Assembly (NCBI GenBank): GCA_035279665.1
Contig: DATEHI010000074.1
Span: 1-64,000 of the forward strand
Direction of reading: 5' to 3'
From: CF-13 sp035279665
GTDB lineage: Bacteria > Chloroflexota > Dormibacteria > CF-121
DNA: 64,000 nt
The position numbers and the translations under genes are program-made. Under the pieces are notes generated by a model. It was not told the DNA's origin, did not search any database, and saw nothing but the letters and a program-made list of their open reading frames with translations. Shown one piece after another: positions 33,005 through 40,146 of the stretch (positions are counted from its first letter, which is position 1; every line of letters starts with the position of its first letter).

Positions 33005-33610
33005 GTGAAAACACGCACCTGGATCCTGCTTCCGATCGCGGCCTTCCTCCTCGCCGCCTGTGGCAGTAGCGCAGCGGCCAAACCACCGACCGCGCAGGAG
33101 ATCCTCGCTAAACCCGACGCCGCCAACGTCAAGGATGGGCACTTCAGCCTTGTCGCCCACATCGTCAGCGGAAATATCGCCTTCGACGCCACCGGTGACG
33201 GGATCATCGTCGTCAAGCCCCAGCAGGCCTCCCGCTTCACGATGCTGACGACCATCGCCGGGCAACCGCTCAAGTTCGAGGAGATCATCATCGGCGGGAA
33301 GGAATACGATCTCGCGCCCGACAATCCTCGCTGGACGGTCAAGCCGAGCACAAACTCATCCAACCCCAGCTCGTTCAAGGGAACCGGTGCCACCTACCTT
33401 GGCGAGGAGACGCTCGCGCAAGGGAAGGCGTGGCACGTGAAGGCCAAGGACGATAGTGGCAATCCGTTCGAGGCCTGGGTACGGGAATCGGACGGTTATC
33501 CGCTAAAGTACGCGAGCACGATGCAGGGATCCACGTTCACCGCGACCTTCGACCGCTTCAATACGGGGCAGACGGTCAGCGCTCCAGGGGCGTCGGACAT
33601 CCAGCAATAG
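33005..33610 (+). CDS. Lipoprotein 1 of a tandem paralogous trio (LppX/LolA-like fold possible)
   Basis: 201 residues from GTG 33005. A lipoprotein signal ends in LLAAC. The mature part starts PPTAQEILAKPDAANVKDGHFSLVAHI, then has DGIIVVKPQQ, TTIAGQPLKFEEI, YLGEETLAQGKAWHVKAKD and WVRESDGYPLKYAST. The pattern of long beta strands ending in a substrate-like hydrophobic cavity recalls LppX/LprG or LolA lipid carriers, but this is only a fold-level guess. The next two genes encode clear paralogues. Confidence 0.75.
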   Translation: MKTRTWILLPIAAFLLAACGSSAAAKPPTAQEILAKPDAANVKDGHFSLVAHIVSGNIAFDATGDGIIVVKPQQASRFTMLTTIAGQPLKFEEIIIGGKEYDLAPDNPRWTVKPSTNSSNPSSFKGTGATYLGEETLAQGKAWHVKAKDDSGNPFEAWVRESDGYPLKYASTMQGSTFTATFDRFNTGQTVSAPGASDIQQ

Positions 33611-34245
33611 TGGTCGCGCGAGCCTCACGAATCGCCGCGGCGATGGTGGCTGTCGGCGTGCTCGCCGGGTGCGGTGGGCCCGGGACGCCGCTGGCGCCGC
33701 CTACGGCCAAGGACATTCTGTCCAAGCCGAACCATGCCAGCTTGAAGGACGCCCACTTCCTGGTGACGGGCAAAGGTAGCACGCAGGGCACGGTGGTGGA
33801 CCTCAACGGTGACGGTACGATCGTCTACAAGGCGCCGGGTGCTGGCCACTTCAAGTTCCACACCGCCGTCGCCGGGCAGCAGATCACCGTCGACGACATT
33901 TCGATAAATGGCATCGACTACACGCTGACGGTCCCCGGGAATGGCAAGTGGACGGCGAGGTCGACCAGCTCGGGTTTCGGGCCGGGGAGCTTCGCCGGTG
34001 CCGCCGAGTTCAAGTACGTTGGCGAGGAAAGCCTTCCCAACGGCAAAGCCTGGCACGCGAAAGCCAAGGACAAGGATGGCAACCAGTTCGACGGCTGGAT
34101 TCGCGAAAGTGACGGGTACCCGCTCAAGTACCAGATCACCCAGTCGAGCGACCAGGGGACGAATGCGCTGACCCTCACCTTTGACAAGTACAACACGGGG
34201 GAGTCGATCACCGCACCGCCGGCCTCCCAGGTGGTGCAGGGTTAA
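33610..34245 (+). CDS. Lipoprotein 2 of the tandem trio
   Basis: 211 residues. GTG 33610 shares its G with the TAG stop of lipoprotein 1. The signal ends in VLAGC. Blocks shared with its neighbours are PPTAKDILSKPNHASLKDAHFLVTG, VAGQQITVDDISINGIDYTL, YVGEESLPNGKAWHAKAKD, WIRESDGYPLKYQIT and the final FDKYNTGESITAPPAS. Probably exported and lipid-anchored on the outer face of the cytoplasmic membrane. Function unknown. Confidence 0.75.
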   Translation: MVARASRIAAAMVAVGVLAGCGGPGTPLAPPTAKDILSKPNHASLKDAHFLVTGKGSTQGTVVDLNGDGTIVYKAPGAGHFKFHTAVAGQQITVDDISINGIDYTLTVPGNGKWTARSTSSGFGPGSFAGAAEFKYVGEESLPNGKAWHAKAKDKDGNQFDGWIRESDGYPLKYQITQSSDQGTNALTLTFDKYNTGESITAPPASQVVQG

Positions 34246-34861
34246 GCTGCCGCTGCGCCGATCGCTGCTCCTGTTGATGGTCGCCGCCCTCACGGCGGCA
34301 TGCGGCGTTCCCACGCCCCTGGCCCCGCCAAGCGCGAAAGAGGTGCTGGCCAAGCCGCAGCAGTCCAGCCTCAAGGATGCGCATTTCAAGGTGACGGGGA
34401 AGATCGCGGATAACAACGCGACCATCGACATCGCCGGGGAAGGCGCCCTCGTCTACAAACCCAAGTTGGCGGGCCGCTTCCAGTTCACGACGACCGTCAG
34501 TGGGCAAACGGCGACCATCAAGGAAATCTCGGTCGACGGCATGAACTACGGACTGACTCCGGCAGCGCCCAAATGGGTGGCGTCACCAAGCACCACGGGG
34601 ATCGACCCCAACGCGTTCGCCGGAAAGAGCGACCAGAAATACATTGGCGAGGAGAACCTGCCGCAGGGAAAGGCCTGGCACGTGACGGCCAAGGACGACG
34701 GTGGCAACGCATTCGACGCCTACATCCGTGAGAGTGACGGCTATCCGATCAAGTATGTCGAGACTCAGGGCGGAGGCCAGAACATCACCCTCAACTTCGA
34801 CCAGTACAACACCGGTGAGACGATCGCCGCCCCTCCCGCCGACCAGATCCAGGCCGGCTAG
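34181..34861 (+). CDS. Lipoprotein 3 of the tandem trio
   Basis: The conserved protein begins near 34241 with KLPLRRSLLLLMVAALTAACGVP, a lipoprotein signal with Cys in LTAAC. No ATG or GTG lies at that point. The first in-frame start is TTG 34181, which would add about 20 residues overlapping lipoprotein 2, so the true start is uncertain. The mature part repeats the trio pattern: PPSAKEVLAKPQQSSLKDAHFKVTG, YIGEENLPQGKAWHVTAKD, YIRESDGYPIKYVET, NFDQYNTGETIAAPPADQ. Confidence 0.7.
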   Translation: MTSTTRGSRSPHRRPPRWCRVKLPLRRSLLLLMVAALTAACGVPTPLAPPSAKEVLAKPQQSSLKDAHFKVTGKIADNNATIDIAGEGALVYKPKLAGRFQFTTTVSGQTATIKEISVDGMNYGLTPAAPKWVASPSTTGIDPNAFAGKSDQKYIGEENLPQGKAWHVTAKDDGGNAFDAYIRESDGYPIKYVETQGGGQNITLNFDQYNTGETIAAPPADQIQAG

Positions 34862-34878
34862 CCCTCTAAGCTACCTCC

Positions 34879-36528
34879 ATGGAGGCGTTCGCCCGGACGG
34901 GCGAAGCGATTCGCGCGACCAGCAGCAAGCTGGAGAAGACGCGGCTGCTTGGAGAGTACCTCGCCGGGCTCGACGAGGAGACCCTTCCGCTCGCGGCGGT
35001 CTATTTCGCGGCTCGACCGTTCGCCGACCGCGACCAGCGGAAACTCAACCTCGGCTACGCGGTGATCCGCAATGCCGTCTGCGAGCTCGCCCAGGTCGAT
35101 GGGGAGGCGCTCGGTGAGTCGTACATGCGTCACAGCGACGTGGGTGACGTCATCGAGGAAGTCCTCCAGGGCCACACGCATCCCCGACCGACATCGCTGC
35201 CCGAGGTGCGGCAGACCTTCATCCGGATCTACGAACAGCGGACTGTCAAGAACAAAACCGAAGCGCTGCGCGAGCTGCTCGACCGGCTGACGCCGCGCGA
35301 GGCCAAATACGTCGGCAAGATCCTCACCGGTGACCTGCGGATTGGGCTTCGAGCCGGGCTCGTCGAGGAAGGCATCGCCAAAGCGTTCGGCGCACCCCTG
35401 CCCGATGTGTCGTGGGCCTCGATGCTCACCGGCGATCTGGGCGAGGTCGCCACGCTGGCCCGCCGCGGGATACTGCGCTCAGCGCAACTACGCCTGATGC
35501 ATCCGCTGCAGTTCATGCTGGCCTCGCCCGAGGAGGACGCGGAGGCCATCATGCAGCGCGTCGGCGGCGAGGCCTGGGTGGAGGACAAATATGACGGAAT
35601 CCGCGGCCAGCTGCACAAAGAAGGCGACCGCGTCGTTCTCTACTCCCGCGATCTGAACGACGTCACCGCCAGCTTTCCGGAAGTGGTCGCCTCGGCGGGG
35701 GCAGTGCCCCATGACGTCCTCCTGGACGGCGAGCTGCTCGCCTTCAAAGACGGCGTCGTCCTCCCCTTTTTCGAGTTGCAGCACCGGCTCGGGCGCAAGG
35801 TCGTCAGCGAGGCGTTGCTCGCGGAGGTCCCCGTCATCTTCGTCGCTTTTGACGTGCTGTACCTCGACGGCCGGAACCTGCTGACCGAGCCGCTGCGCGA
35901 GCGGCGCCGGCTGCTCGAGGAGCTCAACCTCCCCTCCCCCTTCATGCTCGCCTACCTGATCCGAGCGCTGGACGCCGCCGAGTTGGATCGGATCTTCGAG
36001 GGCGCCCGCTCACGAAACAACGAGGGGTTGATGGTCAAGGACCCGGAGAGCCGCTACACACCGGGACGGCGTGGGCTCGGCTGGCTCAAGTTGAAGAAAG
36101 CGCTCGCCACACTGGACGTTGTCGTCACCGGCGTCGAGGTCGGGCACGGGAAGCGAAAGAACGTGCTGTCCGACTACACGTTCGCCGTCTATGACGAAGC
36201 GAGTGACCGGCTGGTCAACATCGGCAAAGCCTACTCGGGACTGACCGACGCGGAAATCGCGCAGATGACCGACCACTTCAAGTCGATCACGCTCAAGGAT
36301 TACGGGCGCTTCCGGTCGGTGCAGCCGGAAGTCGTGCTCGAAGTCGCCTTCGACGCGATCACGGAGTCGGGCCGGCACAATTCCGGTTACGCGCTGCGCT
36401 TTCCTCGGATCAAGCAGATCCGGACCGACAAGACGGTGCGCGAGATCGACACACTGGCCAACGTGGCGCGAATGCACCGCGCCTTCACGAGCGAGCGGGT
36501 GCAGCTGGTGGAGCCGGCCCAGACCTAG
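34879..36528 (+). CDS. lig: ATP-dependent DNA ligase (archaeal/LigB-type)
   Basis: 549 residues. It seals nicks using ATP, forming an enzyme-AMP on Lys237 in EDKYDGIRG (235-243). The N-terminal DNA-binding domain (about 1-215) has the archaeal-type KYVGKILTGDLRIGLRAGLVEE. Other nucleotidyltransferase motifs are LLDGELLAF, FVAFDVLYLDGRNLL, NNEGLMVKDPESRYTPGRRGLGWLKLKK (motif IV to V). The OB-fold ends with the RFPRIKQIRTDK signature. Complete. TAAGCT lies six bases before ATG without a Shine-Dalgarno, so the mRNA is probably leaderless. It would be a second ligase besides the universal NAD-dependent LigA, which is not in the window. Confidence 0.93.
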   Translation: MEAFARTGEAIRATSSKLEKTRLLGEYLAGLDEETLPLAAVYFAARPFADRDQRKLNLGYAVIRNAVCELAQVDGEALGESYMRHSDVGDVIEEVLQGHTHPRPTSLPEVRQTFIRIYEQRTVKNKTEALRELLDRLTPREAKYVGKILTGDLRIGLRAGLVEEGIAKAFGAPLPDVSWASMLTGDLGEVATLARRGILRSAQLRLMHPLQFMLASPEEDAEAIMQRVGGEAWVEDKYDGIRGQLHKEGDRVVLYSRDLNDVTASFPEVVASAGAVPHDVLLDGELLAFKDGVVLPFFELQHRLGRKVVSEALLAEVPVIFVAFDVLYLDGRNLLTEPLRERRRLLEELNLPSPFMLAYLIRALDAAELDRIFEGARSRNNEGLMVKDPESRYTPGRRGLGWLKLKKALATLDVVVTGVEVGHGKRKNVLSDYTFAVYDEASDRLVNIGKAYSGLTDAEIAQMTDHFKSITLKDYGRFRSVQPEVVLEVAFDAITESGRHNSGYALRFPRIKQIRTDKTVREIDTLANVARMHRAFTSERVQLVEPAQT

Positions 36529-37517
36529 GCGGAAACAGGCACCCGCGGCTGTGACGCGGCCCGGCTTCGCGCGACGACGATCAGGGCGACGGCGAGAATG
36601 ATGATGCCGCCCGCCATCACCAGCCGGGCGTTGATCGCCTCGCCGAGGAAGATGCCGCCGAGGATGACAGCGACCACCGGGTTGACGTAGGCGTAGGTCG
36701 ACACCAGCGAAAGAGGCGCGGAACGAAGCAGCCAGACATAGGCGCTGAACCCAACCAGGCTACCCAGGACGATGAGGTAGAGCAGGGCCACGATCGATGT
36801 GGTCGAAACGTGCTGCCAGTGCAACCGGCCGACTTCGCCGGTCAGGATGCTGGCTATGGCAAACACGAGGCCCGCCCAGAGCATTTCCATCCCGGCGGCC
36901 ACCAGCGGGCGCTTGGGCAACCTGACATGACGGGTGAAGACGGAGCCGCTCGCCCAGCAAACCGGGGCTGCCAGCGCCAGCGCGGCGCCCGCGAGGTTGA
37001 TGCGGCCGGCGCCCGGCCATCCGATCAGGAAGGCGACACCGCCGAATCCGATCAACAACCCGACAACGCCCAGGAGCGGCAAGCGACGGCCAAAGACGAC
37101 GCGATCGATAACCGCCATCCAGAGCGGCGCCGTCGCCACCAGCAGGGCGACGATGCCGGTCGGCGCGTATTGCTCGGCAAGGATGACACCGCCGTTGCCA
37201 CCGACGAGCAGCGCACCGCCGATCACTAGCGCGGCCAGCCACTGGCGACCGCCGACCTGGTCCCCCCTGGTATCGCCCGTACGGATGGCAAGTAGATAGA
37301 GCACACCACCGGCAACGAGGAAGCGCAAGGAGCCCATCAAGAACGGTGGGATGGTGTCGATCGCGTACTTGATGCCGAGGTAGGTCGACCCCCAGAGGAT
37401 GTAAACCGTCCCGAGCGCCAGCCAGATGCGGAGCCCCGGCCGGGCAGCCCCCGCGCCCGCTCGCTGACGTAGCGAATGCGCCACGTCAGCTGGACTGAAT
37501 TTTGGTGCGCTTGCCAT
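36525..37517 (-). CDS. EamA/DMT-family transporter
   Basis: 330 residues with ten membrane helices in two EamA repeats. The N-terminal repeat has ALGTVYILWGSTYLGIKYAIDTIPPFLMGSLRFLVAGG, the classical start of the family, and GGNGGVILAEQYAPTGIVALLVATAPLW. The second repeat starts with APVCWASGSVFTRHV and has STYAYVNPVVAVILGGIFLGE. EamA proteins export metabolites such as amino acids. Overlaps the end of the ligase gene by four bases (convergent). Confidence 0.9.
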   Translation of the reverse strand: MASAPKFSPADVAHSLRQRAGAGAARPGLRIWLALGTVYILWGSTYLGIKYAIDTIPPFLMGSLRFLVAGGVLYLLAIRTGDTRGDQVGGRQWLAALVIGGALLVGGNGGVILAEQYAPTGIVALLVATAPLWMAVIDRVVFGRRLPLLGVVGLLIGFGGVAFLIGWPGAGRINLAGAALALAAPVCWASGSVFTRHVRLPKRPLVAAGMEMLWAGLVFAIASILTGEVGRLHWQHVSTTSIVALLYLIVLGSLVGFSAYVWLLRSAPLSLVSTYAYVNPVVAVILGGIFLGEAINARLVMAGGIIILAVALIVVARSRAASQPRVPVSA

Positions 37518-37538
37518 GGGTGACCTGGCCCGAAATGG

Positions 37539-37715
37539 TCAGGCCGCCTTGCGGTCGGCGTCGCGGCGGCGGGTCAGCGGCCAGCGAAGCCGCGAGTTGT
37601 CGTGCGTATTCACATAGCGAGAGTGCCGAACCAGCCGACGCTGGGCAGCCTCGCGCTGCAGGTCGGCCTGCCGATCCATCGCCCAGGTGTAGAGAGAGTA
37701 GTAATCGTTCATCAT
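37539..37715 (-). CDS. Small basic protein (58 residues)
   Basis: From ATG 37715 (second ATG 37712), with GAGGTG upstream. The core YYSLYTWAMDRQADLQREAAQRRLVRHSR is a short amphipathic, positively charged helix of a kind seen in many small actinobacterial-type proteins near regulators. The C-terminus is a run of Arg and Asp. Divergent from the CGNR regulator and about 20 bases before the EamA gene on the same strand. Function unknown; reality is moderately supported by composition and position. Confidence 0.5.
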   Translation of the reverse strand: MMNDYYSLYTWAMDRQADLQREAAQRRLVRHSRYVNTHDNSRLRWPLTRRRDADRKAA

Positions 37716-37731
37716 GCATGTCACCTCGCTG

Positions 37732-37816
37732 TAACCGTTTCGTGGGATCAGACTAGTTACAGGGGTATTGTACCCTGTTAGATTTAACCCGTCAAGTGGT
37801 ATAAGGGGGTTACAGG
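37732..37816. promoter_or_regulatory. Cluster of GTTACAG half-sites between divergent genes
   Basis: Four related half-sites lie in the 100-bp gap between the small gene and the CGNR regulator: CTGTAAC (from 37732), GTTACAGG (37756-37763), CCTGTTAG (37774-37781) and GTTACAGG just before GTG 37816. The two central ones form an imperfect palindrome around GGTATTGTAC. This looks like an operator for the CGNR-type regulator, with bidirectional control. Confidence 0.5.
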
Positions 37817-38463
37817 TGAACGACTCCGTAACGGTTTCGGCGCCTCTGATGCCCATGGTGGTTGGTCACCTGGCGCGGCTCCAGACCGGCTTGGATTTCA
37901 TCAATACGCTGGATCTCTGGCCGGTCAGCCATGACCACCTGGACTCCCCCGCCAGCGCGCTGGATTGGTTGGTTGAACATGACCTGATGCACCGGGAGGC
38001 CCGGCTCCACCTGCTCGCTCAGTACGAGGCGTCACCCGCATCCGGGCTCGAGATGCTGAGGCGGCTGCGCCGCGTCCGGCAGGCGATGCGGGGCGTGCTG
38101 GTGGCGGCCGCCACCCGGCGAGCCCCTGACCCAAGCGACCTGGCCGATATGAACCGGGCGCTGCGGACGCACTACATCTATGAGCTGGTGCCGGCGACCG
38201 ACGGCGTCTCGCTCGACCACCGTCACCAGGGTGACCCGGTTGATGGCGCGATTGCCCGGCTCGCGGAGGCGATCGCCCGCGAGCTGATCCAGGGCGATAC
38301 CACGCGGCTGCGGATTTGCGAGAACCCGCAATGCCACTGGGTCTTTAAGGACACCTCGCGAACCGGCAAGCGCAAGTGGTGCAGTATGAGCAGCTGCGGC
38401 AACCGGGCGAAAGTCGCCCGGCATCGCGCGCGCCGGAAAACCCAATCTCCTTCTCCCCTGTAG
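37816..38463 (+). CDS. ABATE/CGNR zinc-finger domain transcriptional regulator
   Basis: 215 residues from GTG 37816; the frame is open 16 codons further up without conserved content. The N-terminal ABATE domain carries TGLDFINTLDLWP and SALDWLVEHDLM. The C-terminal CGNR zinc finger is ENPQCHWVFKDTSRTGKRKWCSMSSCGNRAKVARHR, with the three or four cysteines and CGNR signature intact. Such proteins are stress- or antibiotic-related regulators in Actinobacteria. It diverges from the small gene and probably binds the half-sites in between. Confidence 0.87.
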   Translation: MNDSVTVSAPLMPMVVGHLARLQTGLDFINTLDLWPVSHDHLDSPASALDWLVEHDLMHREARLHLLAQYEASPASGLEMLRRLRRVRQAMRGVLVAAATRRAPDPSDLADMNRALRTHYIYELVPATDGVSLDHRHQGDPVDGAIARLAEAIARELIQGDTTRLRICENPQCHWVFKDTSRTGKRKWCSMSSCGNRAKVARHRARRKTQSPSPL

Positions 38464-38548
38464 GGCGGGCCCGTCGGCCCACGCGAGCGGCGCTTTAGGG
38501 CCAGGCGAGCGCTTGAGACGTTCAGGGTGGGCGTTACAATGACCGCCC

Positions 38549-38638
38549 GGAGGGGTGTCCGAGCGGTTTAAGGTGCGGCTCTCGAAAAGCCGTGTGGCGG
38601 CAACGCCACCGCGAGTTCGAATCTCGCCCCCTCCGCCA
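38549..38638 (+). tRNA. tRNA-Ser(CGA)
   Basis: Class II tRNA of 87 nt plus encoded CCA (38636-38638). Acceptor stem GGAGGGG/CCCCTCC, U8, D-arm, anticodon loop CTCGAAA with anticodon CGA, long variable arm TGGCGGCAACGCCA, T-arm GCGAG-TTCGAAT-CTCGC and discriminator G73. It is the second tRNA-Ser of the window; unlike the first it encodes CCA. Confidence 0.95.
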
Positions 38639-38650
38639 CGGCCCCTCGGG

Positions 38651-39457
38651 TCAGGCCGCCGTCCGTGACCGCCGATACGCATCGCGCGCGGGTGGCAGCC
38701 AGCGAACGGGCTCGGGCGCGATGGCGAGTAAGCACGGCAACCCGGCGCGGAAGGCCGCGAAGGCCGCGCGTTGGCCCCTCCCCCACTTGAGCCTATAGCC
38801 CTCGCGCAGGCTCGGCGGCAGCAGCCCTGCGGTGATGACCGTGAGCGGCGCGAACGCCATCCGCGGGACGCCGCGAAACCCGGGATGCAGGATGACCTCG
38901 CCCAGGCGTCGGGCGTCGGCCCCCACCGCCACCTCTCGCCGGTCGATCATCCCCTGCAAGTACGCTTCGAACGCCTTCACGCCCGCGGGGTACATCTCGC
39001 GTGGAACCCCCAGCAGCACGCCGATTTCCTTCGTGTCCTGGTAGTACTGGTCCGCCTCGTCATCGCTGAGCGGCCCGACCAGTGCCCGGTAACCGTGGAT
39101 GGCGGAGTACACCAAGGTCGCCTGCACCCAGAGCAGGAGCTCGGGGTCAGTCGCCGCATACCCCGGGCCACGGACGGCGCGATGTCTCGAATTGATGGTG
39201 CGAACGGCCCGCATCGCCGCCCGACGGTGTCCGAAGACGATCGCCATCGTCAAGTCGAGCGTGCGTCGCAACCGACCGGCCACATCGACCTGGTAGCTGC
39301 TGTGGTCCCGCACGCCCGCCGCGACTTTCGGATGCGCTAACTGCATCAGGATCGCGCAGGTGCCGGCGAGCGTCACGGCCGACTCGCGATTCACTCGCCA
39401 GATGATCGAGTCCGGTCCAAAGAGCCCGTGATCCTCGTTTAGACTTCCTGACGCCAT
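38651..39457 (-). CDS. DUF2236 / MpaB-like oxygenase family protein
   Basis: 268 residues, helical. Conserved pieces are LFGPDSIIWRVNRESAVTLAGTCAILMQLAHPKVAAGVRDHSSY, RRTLDLTMAIVFG, PELLLWVQATLVYSAI with the His of the putative haem ligand following (IHGY), and KEIGVLLGVPREMYP. The family includes latex-clearing and mycophenolic-acid oxygenases, which bind haem b through such histidines. The substrate is unknown. TAGACT lies seven bases before ATG on the coding strand, with no Shine-Dalgarno: another leaderless candidate. Confidence 0.85.
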   Translation of the reverse strand: MASGSLNEDHGLFGPDSIIWRVNRESAVTLAGTCAILMQLAHPKVAAGVRDHSSYQVDVAGRLRRTLDLTMAIVFGHRRAAMRAVRTINSRHRAVRGPGYAATDPELLLWVQATLVYSAIHGYRALVGPLSDDEADQYYQDTKEIGVLLGVPREMYPAGVKAFEAYLQGMIDRREVAVGADARRLGEVILHPGFRGVPRMAFAPLTVITAGLLPPSLREGYRLKWGRGQRAAFAAFRAGLPCLLAIAPEPVRWLPPARDAYRRSRTAA

Positions 39458-39461
39458 CGAT

Positions 39462-39959
39462 TTGAGTCTAGCCGCCGGTCAGCACGACGATGCCCACTAC
39501 ATGGAGCGGGCCCTGGCACAAGCTCGCCACGCCGCCTCCATGGGGGAAGTTCCGGTAGGGGCCGTCCTCGTCCGCAATGGTGCCGTCCTGGCGGAAGCCC
39601 ACAACTTGATCGAAACGACGCCCAACGCGACGGCGCACGCCGAGATGCTGGTGCTCAACGAAGCGGCCCATGGCGGCCGGTCGTGGCGACTCGAAGGCGC
39701 GACCCTCTATGTCACGCTCGAGCCATGCCCGATGTGCGCCGGCGCGATGGTGCTGGCCCGGATCAGCCGCCTCGTCTATGGCACACCCGATCCAAAGAAG
39801 GGCGCGGTCGACTCGGTGTACGACGTCCTGCGGCATCCCGCGAACAACCACCGGGTGGAAATCAGCTCCGGGGTGCTGGCCGAACCGGCGGGACGCTTGC
39901 TTCGCGAGTTCTTCGCCGCGCGGCGCGTTAAACCGAGTTCGCAGGCGTCAACTGATTAG
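39462..39959 (+). CDS. tadA: tRNA-specific adenosine deaminase TadA
   Basis: 165 residues from TTG 39462 (no better start seen). It deaminates the wobble A34 of tRNA-Arg(ACG) to inosine. The zinc site is intact: HAEMLVLNEAA with His59 and the proton-shuttle Glu61, and PCPMCAGAM with Cys89 and Cys92. EVPVGAVLVRNG and LVYGTPDPKKGAVDS are TadA-type. Length is typical. Divergent from DUF2236 with a five-base gap, so the promoters must overlap the neighbouring coding regions. Confidence 0.93.
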   Translation: MSLAAGQHDDAHYMERALAQARHAASMGEVPVGAVLVRNGAVLAEAHNLIETTPNATAHAEMLVLNEAAHGGRSWRLEGATLYVTLEPCPMCAGAMVLARISRLVYGTPDPKKGAVDSVYDVLRHPANNHRVEISSGVLAEPAGRLLREFFAARRVKPSSQASTD

Positions 39960-40074
39960 TTGCTCTTGAGCATCGCAAGGCCGATCAGCGCGTCGACGCT
40001 GCGGGCCCGAAGGCGATACGGGTCAGGATAGCCCGAAAAAGGCCCGACTCCCTCTACCTCAATATAGCACCGCC

Positions 40075-40099
40075 CCCGGGGCTTGCCGCAAGCCCCGGG
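40075..40099. repeat. Perfect inverted repeat upstream of the FAD monooxygenase
   Basis: CCCGGGGCTTG-CCG-CAAGCCCCGGG, an 11-bp perfect stem with a three-base loop, without a T-tract on either side. Downstream, 40120-40129 holds the palindrome CAAACGTTTG inside TTTCC...GGAAA, close to the monooxygenase start (40147). The rest of the 187-base gap after tadA holds no RNA gene or ORF that I can recognise. Confidence 0.6.
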
Positions 40100-40146
40100 T
40101 ATAGTGCAGAGTTTCCTGACAAACGTTTGGAAATGAGGAGTGGTGT

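Noticed and set aside
39960..40146. Possible signal-recognition-particle RNA in the gap after tadA
   Set aside because: The gap is often occupied by ffs in other bacteria, but no GGAAGCAGCC-type conserved loop is present; only an inverted repeat is seen.
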